Shown here: positions 28,632-35,605 of the stretch, in pieces | Layout: the number at the start of each line of letters is the position of its first letter | How positions within the stretch are numbered: position 1 is the stretch's first letter | NCBI GenBank assembly: GCA_013694795.1 | Contig: JACDBS010000117.1 | Location: 1 to 48,679, forward strand | From: Chloroflexota bacterium | GTDB taxonomy: Bacteria; Chloroflexota; Limnocylindria; QHBO01 | DNA: 48,679 nucleotides | Direction of reading: 5' to 3' | Program-made: the position numbers and the translations under genes | Notes under the pieces: generated by a model | The model's input: the letters and a program-made list of their open reading frames with translations, nothing else | Databases searched by the model: none | Told to the model about the DNA's origin: nothing

Positions 28632-28996
28632 CGCCGCCGCCGCTCGGGCCTTGCGAGCGATGATGGTTGGCCGCGACCCACTAGCGTGGCGCGCTCAAAT
28701 GGTCGTCATGCTTGCGGGCCAGCGGCGTATCTACGGCCCAGAACCGGACGCGTGGTTCCGGCGGGGTTTGCCCAGTCGGGTGGACACCGACGCGCACGAG
28801 TGCGGCGCCGCGGCGGCCTTCACGCTGGCTCGTGTTCAGTGCAGTGGACAAAGCCCCCGAAGCGCCCTCTCCGGCGGCATCTGTGCAGTCCAGCGGCCAC
28901 CCGGGTGGCGCGCCCGCCCTAAGACCTCAGAAGATCGCGTTGCGGGGCAGGACCGCCCACAGTGCCAATCGACGCCGACCATTGCGGCGCGTCAGA
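28632..28996. other. Gene-free convergent spacer between dnaK and mscL
   Basis: These 365 bases hold no coding region I can support. They contain a 6-bp hairpin CGCTCG/CGAGCG right after dnaK (28641-28659), a 14-bp palindrome GCCACCCGGGTGGC (28896-28909), and the segment GTTCAGTGCA (28834-28843), also found in the spacer after ybeY (38509-38518). Short open frames in it look like GC-rich noise. Confidence 0.45.
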
Positions 28997-29398
28997 CTAC
29001 GCGGCCGGCTGCGGCTGTGTGCACATCGGGCAGCGTCGGGCGACGAACGGAATCTCCGATGCGCACTCGGTGCAGGTCTTCGTGGTCGGCGTCTCGTCGT
29101 CCCCGCGCTGGCGGCGTGCCTCGAGCGCGTTCATCGGCTTCACGACGAAGAAATAGATCGCCGCGACAACGAGCCCGAAGGCGATCACCGCGTTAAGGAA
29201 GAGCCCATAGCGGACCTCCGCGCTGCCGACCGTGAAGCTCAGCCCGGCGAAGTCGGGTATGCCGACAAGACCCAGCAGCGGGGTCAGGATGTCGGCGACG
29301 AACGAGTTCAACAACGCCGCGAACGCGAGGCCGATGACCAGCGCCACAGCCAGCTCGACGACATTCCCGCGCATGATGAATTCCTTGAAACCGCTCAA
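28997..29398 (-). CDS. mscL: Large-conductance mechanosensitive channel with C-terminal zinc ribbon
   Basis: The 133-residue protein is MscL, the emergency channel opened by membrane tension on osmotic downshock. KEFIMRGNVVELAVALVIGLAF is the family's N-terminal helix and first pore helix; the second span is LNAVIAFGLVVAAIYFFVV. After the usual cytoplasmic helix comes an added zinc-ribbon-like module with Cys109-x2-Cys112 and Cys123-x2-Cys126. The TTG at 29398 is chosen as start because GGGGAGGG lies seven bases upstream and the family normally begins at this point; longer readings add non-homologous residues. A TAGACT box at 29453-29448 serves it, diverging from exonuclease III. Confidence 0.92.
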   Translation of the reverse strand: MSGFKEFIMRGNVVELAVALVIGLAFAALLNSFVADILTPLLGLVGIPDFAGLSFTVGSAEVRYGLFLNAVIAFGLVVAAIYFFVVKPMNALEARRQRGDDETPTTKTCTECASEIPFVARRCPMCTQPQPAA

Positions 29399-29447
29399 CG
29401 GTGTTCCCTCCCCATTCGGATCGTGACGGCTGGGGGCCGCGGGCTTG

Positions 29448-29453
29448 AGTCTA
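29448..29453 (-). promoter_or_regulatory. -10 box TAGACT of mscL
   Basis: TAGACT on the minus strand predicts transcription from about 29441 and a leader of about 43 bases carrying the GGGGAGGG ribosome site. It is back to back with the xth promoter. Confidence 0.5.
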
Positions 29454-29491
29454 CGCGGTGCTCGCTCGTCTTCCGGGCGATCACGCACCGG

Positions 29492-29497
29492 TAGACT
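29492..29497 (+). promoter_or_regulatory. -10 box TAGACT of the exonuclease III gene
   Basis: TAGACT ends 11 bases before the ATG at 29509; the mRNA should carry only about four to five leader bases. Confidence 0.5.
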
Positions 29498-29508
29498 CCA
29501 CCCGACCG

Positions 29509-30297
29509 ATGCGACTCGCAACCTGGAACGTCAACTCGCTCAAAGCCCGCCTGGACCGGGTCCTGGCCTGGACCGAGCGCCAACGGCCTGACGTGCTGTG
29601 CCTCCAGGAGACGAAGCTGTCCGACGCGCAGGCGCCGCTCATGGACTTCACCGCCCTCGGCTATGAGCTCGTCCACCACGGTCCTGGCCGGTGGAACGGG
29701 GTGGCCATCGCGTCGCGCATCGGTATCTCTGATGTGGTCGCCGGCATCCCGACACCCGACGGCTGGACCGATGACGGCGGCCGCTTCCTGGCCGCCACCT
29801 GCGGACCCACGCGGGTGGCCTCGATCTACGTCCCGAACGGCCGGGTGGTGGATTCGGAGTTCTACCTTGCCAAGCTCGAGTGGCTGGCGAGGTTATCGGT
29901 CTGGCTGAACGATAACGATCCGGCCACCGAGCTGGCGATCTGCGGCGACTTCAACGTGGCGCCGGAGGACATTGACGTCTGGGACGTGAACGCGGTCCAT
30001 GGCGCGACTCACGTCTCGCCGCGCGAGCGCGCGGCCGTTGCAAAGCTGCGAGGGTGGGGGATGGTCGACATTGTGCGCCAGTTTCATCCCGAGCCGGACT
30101 TCTTCAGCTGGTGGGACTATCGCGCCGGGCACTTCCACAAGAACTTCGGGATGCGGATCGACCACGTCTACGTGTCGGCGCCGCTCGCCGGGCGGGCGGT
30201 CGCGGCAGACCGCGATCGAGACGCGCGGAAGCCGTCGACCTACCCGGGCATCGCGTCCGACCACGCCCCCCTGATCGTGGACTTCGCCGACAGCTGA
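29509..30297 (+). CDS. xth: Exodeoxyribonuclease III (AP endonuclease)
   Basis: The 262-residue enzyme of the exonuclease III/EEP family incises abasic sites and trims 3' ends in base-excision repair. Signatures are LATWNVNSLKARL at the N terminus, the metal ligand in CLQETKLSD, the GDFNVAPEDIDVWD active-site loop and the terminal catalytic SDHAP. Start at the ATG after a TAGACT box; the longer frame crosses the promoter. It abuts the convergent glycosylase gene without a gap, so two DNA-repair genes lie tail to tail. Confidence 0.95.
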   Translation: MRLATWNVNSLKARLDRVLAWTERQRPDVLCLQETKLSDAQAPLMDFTALGYELVHHGPGRWNGVAIASRIGISDVVAGIPTPDGWTDDGGRFLAATCGPTRVASIYVPNGRVVDSEFYLAKLEWLARLSVWLNDNDPATELAICGDFNVAPEDIDVWDVNAVHGATHVSPRERAAVAKLRGWGMVDIVRQFHPEPDFFSWWDYRAGHFHKNFGMRIDHVYVSAPLAGRAVAADRDRDARKPSTYPGIASDHAPLIVDFADS

Positions 30298-31536
30298 TCA
30301 GAGCCTTCGCAACGCCCCGGCCACCTGGCGGCCGGGGCGGGCGCGAGGCCAGACCACCTTGGCGGCGCCGACGAACGACCGATACGCCTCCACCGCGTCG
30401 CGGAGGGCGGGGATGAAGCGCGGATCCTCCATCGGTGCAACGCCAGGCTCGAACCAGATGCCGAGCATGCTCAGCGTCTTCGCCTTGCGGTCGATGCGTG
30501 GCTCGATGCGCCCAACGAAGCGGTCTCCGAACAGGATCGGCAGGACGTAATAGCCCCACCTGCGCTTCGGCTCGGGGACGTAGACCTCCCACAGGTAGTC
30601 GAACCCCCACAGCTCCCTGAGCATGCGGCGGTCCCACACGAGCGGGTCCAACGGGGCCAGGAAGGTGACTGCCGCTGGGGGCAGCGAGGCGGGCTCAGCG
30701 GTGGCATCGAGGATTGGCCCTTCGGCGGCGATGATGTAGCGGACGCCCTTCAGTCCTTCCACGTCGACCGGCAGCAGCTCGCCGTCCGCGACCAGCTGGG
30801 CAGTGCCCGCAACCCGCTCGCCGGAAGAGCCGGCGCTGTACATCACCTCCGACTGCGTGCCCGTCGGCGTGGTCATGCCGGTCGCTCGGAATCGGCTCAG
30901 AAGCCGATGCCTCATGGCGTCCTCCTCCGACTCCTTCAGCTTCAGCTGCTCGGCCGGCACCAGCCGCTCGATGAGGTCGTAGTAGCGACGGTTGCCCTCT
31001 CGTCGCGCGATGCCGATGCGGCCGGAGACAAAGAGCGCCTCCATGACCGCCCGGGAGGCGCGCGTCGGCGCCCACCACCAGTCGACGGCATGGCTGTGCT
31101 CGCTGAAGGCGGCCGTGGAAAGGGGTGCATCGGTCTCCAGGCGTCTGAGGATCGCCTGGGCGACATCGGCCTGTTCGGTGAGAATGCCGTTGTCGATGCT
31201 GGCCATGTTGCGCTGCCAGGTGATGCGGTAATGGGGTAGCTCGTGCATCGGCACCAGGTTGAGGCTCTTGTTGTACAGCTCGATCAGCCGCCGATCCGGT
31301 CCGTACAGCCACTGGTCGCACCAGGCTCGCTGGTAGCCGGCGATGCGGGCATGCAGCACGAGGTCATGGTTTCGGGCGCCGGGCACCTCCAGCGGGTCGA
31401 ACTGGAGCAGTCCCAGGCGCTCGACCGCGGTGAGCACCGACTCGGGCATGGCCGGCAGCGCACGCGGCGGTGCCAGCAGGTGGCGAGTGACGAGGAATCG
31501 GCGCGCGTGGTCGGCTGAGATGTGGAGGCCTGACAT
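30298..31536 (-). CDS. YcaQ/AlkX-type winged-helix DNA glycosylase
   Basis: The 412-residue product belongs to the HTH_42/AlkZ-like superfamily of DNA glycosylases that excise bulky alkylated bases and unhook crosslinks. The catalytic dyad motif in this family is Gln-hydrophobic-Gln or Gln-hydrophobic-Asp; here it is Q45-F46-D47 in GLLQFDPL, which matches the YcaQ (AlkX) branch. Further hallmarks are ARNHDLVLHARI, LYNKSLNLVP and the late FLAPLDPLVWDR and WGYYVLPILFGDR. TACCAT ends eight bases before the ATG. It meets exonuclease III end to end. Confidence 0.88.
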   Translation of the reverse strand: MSGLHISADHARRFLVTRHLLAPPRALPAMPESVLTAVERLGLLQFDPLEVPGARNHDLVLHARIAGYQRAWCDQWLYGPDRRLIELYNKSLNLVPMHELPHYRITWQRNMASIDNGILTEQADVAQAILRRLETDAPLSTAAFSEHSHAVDWWWAPTRASRAVMEALFVSGRIGIARREGNRRYYDLIERLVPAEQLKLKESEEDAMRHRLLSRFRATGMTTPTGTQSEVMYSAGSSGERVAGTAQLVADGELLPVDVEGLKGVRYIIAAEGPILDATAEPASLPPAAVTFLAPLDPLVWDRRMLRELWGFDYLWEVYVPEPKRRWGYYVLPILFGDRFVGRIEPRIDRKAKTLSMLGIWFEPGVAPMEDPRFIPALRDAVEAYRSFVGAAKVVWPRARPGRQVAGALRRL

Positions 31537-31544
31537 CGGCGCCG

Positions 31545-31550
31545 ATGGTA
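31545..31550 (-). promoter_or_regulatory. -10 box TACCAT of the YcaQ-type glycosylase gene
   Basis: Read on the minus strand, TACCAT ends eight bases before the ATG at 31536, predicting a leaderless mRNA. Confidence 0.5.
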
Positions 31551-31636
31551 CGCGTCATTCCCGACCGCCGGTTTCAGGATGGAGTTGCGCAGACTTGGTC
31601 CGAGGGGAACCGCTGAGGTGGGTCGTCGGCAGATGG

Positions 31637-31663
31637 CTGGCACTCGCTCTCTCGGAGTGCCAA
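31637..31663 (+). promoter_or_regulatory. Second CIRCE operator, upstream of dnaJ
   Basis: CTGGCACTC, nine spacer bases and GAGTGCCAA form a CIRCE site that ends four bases before the dnaJ -10 box. Here it occupies the -35 region rather than the leader, so HrcA would block RNA polymerase binding. Confidence 0.93.
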
Positions 31664-31667
31664 TTGG

Positions 31668-31673
31668 TATGAT
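31668..31673 (+). promoter_or_regulatory. -10 box TATGAT of dnaJ
   Basis: TATGAT ends ten bases before the dnaJ ATG at 31684, implying a leader of only three to four bases. Confidence 0.6.
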
Positions 31674-31683
31674 CTTGGCCGCC

Positions 31684-32811
31684 ATGGCCGTCAAGCGTGA
31701 TTACTACGACGTGCTCGGTGTCCCGCGCGATGCGGACGACGCCGAGATCAAGCGTGCCTTCCGCAAGCTCGCGCAGCGACATCACCCCGACGTCGATACC
31801 GGCGACGGGGCCGAGACGCGCTTCAAGGAGCTCAACGAGGCGTATCGCGTCCTGTCCGACCGGCAGCGGCGCAGCGCGTATGACATGTTCGGCCACGCTG
31901 GCGTCGAAGGCTCCGCGGCGGGCGGCTTCGAAGGTTTCGGCGGCGGCTTCGGTCCGTTCGGCGATATTTTCGACGCCTTCTTCGGTGGCTCGCCGGCGGG
32001 CACCCGTCGACGAACCCGAGCAGTTGCCGGGGCCGACCTGCGCTACGACCTGACAATCGACTTCGCCGAGGCCGTCTTCGGCGTCACGAAGGAGATCAGC
32101 TTCCCGACGCTCGAGACCTGCCCCCGCTGTGAAGGAGCGGGTGGTGAGCCGGGCACCGAGCCGGAGACGTGCGCCGACTGCAATGGCAGCGGCGAGCAGC
32201 GCCGCGTGGCGCAGACGATCCTGGGCCAGATGGTCAACATCGTGGCCTGCGCGCGCTGCCGTGGCGAGGGCCGCACCATTGCCACGCCGTGCACCCAGTG
32301 CGGCGGCGACGGCCGGGTGCGGCACGAGCGCTCGCTCCAGGTCAGCATTCCGGCGGGCATCGACGACGGCCAGCGCATTGCCATGGAGGGCCAGGGCGAG
32401 GCCGGTCCGCGCGGAGGCCCGAATGGCGACCTGTACGTGGCCGTCCGGATTCGGGCGCATCCCCACCTCCTGCGGCGGGGGACCGAGCTGTACCACGAGC
32501 TTCCGATCACCTTCCCGCAGGCGGCCCTGGGCGCGACGCTCACCGTCCCCACCGTCGAGGGCAGCGACGAAGTCGAGATCCCACCCGGCGCCCAGTCCGG
32601 CCAGGAGATCCGTCTGCGCGGCAAGGGCGTCCCGCAGCTTCGGGGCGCTGGGCGGGGCGATCTGCATGTCATCGTCAACGTGGTCGTGCCATCCAAGCTT
32701 TCGAAGCGCGAACGCGAGCTGTTGGGCGAGCTTGCCGAGGAGAGCGGCCCGGCCGTGCTCCCCAAGGGCGGTGGCACCGTCCTCGACCGCCTGCGCGACT
32801 TCTTCACCTGA
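31684..32811 (+). CDS. dnaJ: Chaperone DnaJ (Hsp40)
   Basis: The 375-residue protein stimulates DnaK and delivers clients. Order of domains: J domain with HPD at residues 34-36, a Gly/Phe-rich segment (GFEGFGGGFGPFGDIFDAFFGG), the zinc domain with four CxxCxGxG repeats (CPRCEGAG, CADCNGSG, CARCRGEG, CTQCGGDG), and the C-terminal substrate domains (VSIPAGIDDGQRI). The ATG is directly downstream of a CIRCE-controlled promoter; more upstream in-frame codons lie within that control region. It heads a transcript with prmA and rsmE. Confidence 0.98.
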   Translation: MAVKRDYYDVLGVPRDADDAEIKRAFRKLAQRHHPDVDTGDGAETRFKELNEAYRVLSDRQRRSAYDMFGHAGVEGSAAGGFEGFGGGFGPFGDIFDAFFGGSPAGTRRRTRAVAGADLRYDLTIDFAEAVFGVTKEISFPTLETCPRCEGAGGEPGTEPETCADCNGSGEQRRVAQTILGQMVNIVACARCRGEGRTIATPCTQCGGDGRVRHERSLQVSIPAGIDDGQRIAMEGQGEAGPRGGPNGDLYVAVRIRAHPHLLRRGTELYHELPITFPQAALGATLTVPTVEGSDEVEIPPGAQSGQEIRLRGKGVPQLRGAGRGDLHVIVNVVVPSKLSKRERELLGELAEESGPAVLPKGGGTVLDRLRDFFT

Positions 32812-32819
32812 CCTCACCG

Positions 32820-33728
32820 ATGCGCTGGCTCGAGCTGAGCGTCGAGGCCGATGTCGAGGCCGTCGAGGCGGTGTCCGAGATCCTGGGCCGGATCGGTGGC
32901 GGGACGTCCGTCCAGCCAACGCGGCTGATCCATGATCCGAACGACGAGCTCGCGGCACGAGAGGACCCGGCAGCCCCCTTCGTCGTGACCGCCCATGTCG
33001 CCGACGACCCCGATGGCGCCGATGCGGTCGACGCCACCGAACGGGCGCTATGGCACCTCCAGGCCTTCGGGCTGCGCCCGGTTGGACCACTGCGCGTCCA
33101 GGTCGTCGACGATACGGACTGGACCGATGCCTGGAAGAAGCACTATGTCGCGCAGCGCATCGGTCGAGTCTTGATCACGCCGTCGTGGGCAGTGGAGGAA
33201 CCGGGTGAAGGCGAGGTCTCCCTCATTCTCGACCCGGGAATGGCCTTCGGGACGGGCCTGCATCCGACCACGCGCGGCTGCCTGGAACTGCTCCAGGGGG
33301 TGGGGCCGATGCCGGGGCGCGTCCTCGATGTCGGGTGTGGCTCCGGCATCCTGGGGCTGGCGGCTCTGCGCCTGGGCGCGGCTTACGCCGTCGGCATGGA
33401 TACCGATCAGCTCGCCGTTGATGCCACCCGAGCCAATGCGGAGCGCAACGGCCTGGGCGATGCGCTCGACGTGCAGCATGGCTCGCTGCCGGCGGTGCCC
33501 GAAGAGCGGTATTGGCTCGTCCTCGCCAACCTCGTGGCGGCGGTGCTGATCGATCTCGCCCCAAGGCTGGCGGGCCACCTGGTGCGCGGAGGCGCGCTCA
33601 TCGTCGGCGGAATCATCGAGCCACGGGCCGCTGAGGTCATCGCTGCCATGCTCGCGGCCGGGCTCAGCGTGGCGGAGCGCCGCGACGACGGAGAATGGGT
33701 CTCACTGCGGCTGGAGCACGAGGTGTGA
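32820..33728 (+). CDS. prmA: Ribosomal protein L11 methyltransferase
   Basis: The 302-residue enzyme trimethylates ribosomal protein uL11. The N-terminal ferredoxin-like substrate domain (LELSVEADVEAVEAVSEIL) is followed by the SAM domain with DPGMAFGTGLHPTT, VLDVGCGSGILGLAAL and the NPPY-equivalent LANLVA. Start eight bases after dnaJ; the stop overlaps the rsmE start (GTGTGA). The order dnaJ-prmA-rsmE is widespread in Gram-positive-type genomes and puts both modifying enzymes under the dnaJ heat-shock promoter. Confidence 0.96.
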   Translation: MRWLELSVEADVEAVEAVSEILGRIGGGTSVQPTRLIHDPNDELAAREDPAAPFVVTAHVADDPDGADAVDATERALWHLQAFGLRPVGPLRVQVVDDTDWTDAWKKHYVAQRIGRVLITPSWAVEEPGEGEVSLILDPGMAFGTGLHPTTRGCLELLQGVGPMPGRVLDVGCGSGILGLAALRLGAAYAVGMDTDQLAVDATRANAERNGLGDALDVQHGSLPAVPEERYWLVLANLVAAVLIDLAPRLAGHLVRGGALIVGGIIEPRAAEVIAAMLAAGLSVAERRDDGEWVSLRLEHEV

Positions 33729-34414
33729 CCCTGCATCGGTTCTTCGTCGATCCCGCTGCCATGGCGGGCGAGCGCTTCGCGATCCCGTCGGCCATCGAGC
33801 GGCAGGTGCGCGGCGTGCTCCGCCTGGGGGATGGCGACCGGATCGTCCTGCTTCCCGGCGACGGTACGGAGGCCGTGTGCCGCCTTGCCGACGGAGACTG
33901 CGTTGTCGAGGAGCGGCGCACGGTGGCCAGCGAGCCTCGCCATCGGCTCACCGTCGTCCAGGCGCTGCTCAAGGGTGACGCGCTCGAGGAGGTGGTGCAG
34001 CACGCAACCGAGGTGGGTGTCGCTCGATTCCGACTGGTGGTGACCGAGCGTTGCGTTGCCCGCGAGCTCTCGGCAGGCAAGCTAGAACGGCTGCGGGCCA
34101 TCGTCCGCGAGGCAGCCGAGCAGTCGGAGCGAGGGATCGTGCCGGCGGTCGAGCCCCCGGTAGCGCTGTCCGAAGCGTTCGAACCCGGATCGGTCCTGCT
34201 CTTCGAACGCCACGATGGGTTGGGTCTCGCGGCGATCACGCCGCCGACAAGCCTCATCATCGGTCCAGAGGGTGGCTTCGGCGATGGCGAGGTCGCAGCC
34301 GCCGGGCAGGCTGGCGTCATCCTCGCGGGGCTCGGTCCGCGCATCCTCCGCTCGGAGACGGTGGCGGTGGCTGCGGCGGCGGTGGTCTTGTCGCGCACCG
34401 GCGACTTCGCCTAG
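33725..34414 (+). CDS. rsmE: 16S rRNA (uracil-1498-N3)-methyltransferase
   Basis: The 229-residue SPOUT-class enzyme methylates U1498 of 16S rRNA. It starts with LHRFFVDP and a small PUA-like domain (VRGVLRLGDGDRIVLLPGDG), then the knotted methyltransferase domain with LIIGPEGGFGDGEVAAAG and LGPRILRSETVAV, both diagnostic. GTG start overlaps the prmA stop. Its TAG stop is also the start of the -10 box for the next gene. Confidence 0.96.
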   Translation: MTLHRFFVDPAAMAGERFAIPSAIERQVRGVLRLGDGDRIVLLPGDGTEAVCRLADGDCVVEERRTVASEPRHRLTVVQALLKGDALEEVVQHATEVGVARFRLVVTERCVARELSAGKLERLRAIVREAAEQSERGIVPAVEPPVALSEAFEPGSVLLFERHDGLGLAAITPPTSLIIGPEGGFGDGEVAAAGQAGVILAGLGPRILRSETVAVAAAAVVLSRTGDFA

Positions 34415-34417
34415 GCT
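34412..34417 (+). promoter_or_regulatory. -10 box TAGGCT of the HIT gene, overlapping the rsmE stop
   Basis: The rsmE stop TAG (34412-34414) forms the first half of TAGGCT, which ends seven bases before the ATG at 34425. Confidence 0.45.
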
Positions 34418-34424
34418 GCCGGCC

Positions 34425-34766
34425 ATGATGGATTGCCTGTTCTGCAAGATCGTGGCGGGCGAGATCCCGTCCGACCAGGTCCACGCTGACGACGAGGTGA
34501 TCGCCTTCCGCGACATCGCCCCGCGCGCTCCGACCCACGTGCTCGTCATTCCGCGCCGGCACATTCCAGACGCTCACGCCTTGACCGATGCCGATGGCGA
34601 CCTGCTGGCGAAGCTGTTCGGTGTTGCTCGGAAGGTCGCGGATGATGCGGGCCTGTCGGAGGGCTACCGGGTGGTGACCAATGTTGGATCCGACGCGGGC
34701 CAGACCGTGTTTCATCTCCACCTGCACCTGCTCGGCGGCCGCCCCATGGCCTGGCCTCCCGGCTGA
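34425..34766 (+). CDS. HIT-family (Hint-like) nucleotide hydrolase
   Basis: The 113-residue protein is a histidine-triad hydrolase, with N-terminal CLFCKIVAGEIPSDQVHADDE, HVLVIPRRHI and the catalytic triad HLHLHLLGGRPM. Such proteins cleave phosphoramidate or AMP-linked substrates. Length is typical of the PKCI/Hint subfamily. It follows rsmE by ten bases and probably has its own leaderless promoter in addition to read-through from dnaJ. Confidence 0.95.
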   Translation: MMDCLFCKIVAGEIPSDQVHADDEVIAFRDIAPRAPTHVLVIPRRHIPDAHALTDADGDLLAKLFGVARKVADDAGLSEGYRVVTNVGSDAGQTVFHLHLHLLGGRPMAWPPG

Positions 34767-34775
34767 CGGGGCCAA

Positions 34776-34804
34776 TTGACCCTCATCGGCTCCGCTGGTA
34801 CCCT
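34776..34804 (+). promoter_or_regulatory. Promoter of rpsU
   Basis: TTGACC (34776-34781) and TACCCT (34799-34804) are 17 bases apart. Transcription from about 34811 gives a leader of about 74 bases with a possible CGGCGG/CCGCCG hairpin and the AGGAGG site. Confidence 0.65.
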
Positions 34805-34884
34805 GCGCTTCGCTTGCGTGCCCGGCGGGCAAAGACCGCCGTGGGGTGGACACGAACTATTGAAGCGGGAAGGAGGCGAGACGC

Positions 34885-35064
34885 TTGGCAGAAGTCCGCG
34901 TGGGCGAGAATGAGACATTCGAGAGCGCGCTGCGTCGATTCAACAAGAAGATTCAGCAGTCAGGGATCCTGGCTGAGGCACGACGCCGCGAGCACTACGA
35001 GAAGCCCAGCGTGAAGCGAAAGCGCAAGGAAGCCAAGAAGCGCAAGGTAACCTCGCGCTTCTAG
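34885..35064 (+). CDS. rpsU: Ribosomal protein bS21
   Basis: The 59-residue protein is bS21 of the small subunit: VRVGENETFESALRRFNKKI, then the basic stretch EARRREHYEKPSVKRKRKEA and a basic tail. The start is a TTG at 34885, supported by AGGAGG eight bases upstream; no ATG or GTG fits. It has its own promoter and leads toward yqeY, the usual neighbour of rpsU. Confidence 0.95.
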   Translation: MAEVRVGENETFESALRRFNKKIQQSGILAEARRREHYEKPSVKRKRKEAKKRKVTSRF

Positions 35065-35122
35065 TCGCCAGACGCCAGCCTCAACACAACCGAACCGGCG
35101 CAACGGAGGGATCACCAGACCG

Positions 35123-35596
35123 ATGACGCCGGACGCCGAGACGACCATGACGCTCCAACAGCGGCTCGAATCCGCCATGCGTGACGGCATGCGCGCCCGC
35201 GACGAGCAGCGCACCCAGACTCTGCGGATGGCGATGGCGGCTGCCCAGAACCAGCGCATTGCCCGCGGCCGCGACCTCACCGACGAGGAGGTCGTCGACG
35301 TCCTGACGAAGCAGGTCAAGCAGCGCCGCGAGAGCATCGCCATGTACCGCGACGCCGGACGCGAGGATCGCGCCGCGTCCGAGGAAGCGGAGGCCGCCAT
35401 CCTGGCCGAGTTCCTCCCCGCGCAGCTGTCGGAATCCGAGGTCGAAACGATGGCGCGCGCCGCCATCGCCGAAACCGGGGCCGCGTCGTCCGCCGACCTG
35501 GGCAGGGTCATGGGCCGGCTCTCGCCTCAGACCAGGGGACGTGCCGACGGCCAATTGGTGAGCGAGATCGTCCGCCGCCTGCTCACAGGGTCCTAG
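35123..35596 (+). CDS. yqeY: YqeY/GatB-tail domain protein
   Basis: The 157-residue protein matches the YqeY family, made of the helical domains that form the C-terminal tail of GatB: LQQRLESAMRDGMRARDEQRT, EEVVDVLTKQVKQRRESI, AEFLPAQLSESEVE and LGRVMGRLSPQTRGRADG. It may aid tRNA-dependent amidation or tRNA binding, not proven. GGAGG lies 13 bases before the ATG; a second in-frame ATG at 35147 is possible. It lies between rpsU and pgpH, a conserved order. Confidence 0.92.
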   Translation: MTPDAETTMTLQQRLESAMRDGMRARDEQRTQTLRMAMAAAQNQRIARGRDLTDEEVVDVLTKQVKQRRESIAMYRDAGREDRAASEEAEAAILAEFLPAQLSESEVETMARAAIAETGAASSADLGRVMGRLSPQTRGRADGQLVSEIVRRLLTGS

Positions 35597-35605
35597 CGCC
35601 AGCAC

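Noticed and set aside
28771..28899. Three CAGT-NN-RG-YGGMCA segments that look like a repeat
   Set aside because: Spacing is irregular (64 and 49 bases) and similarity is only moderate, so I do not call them a repeat array.
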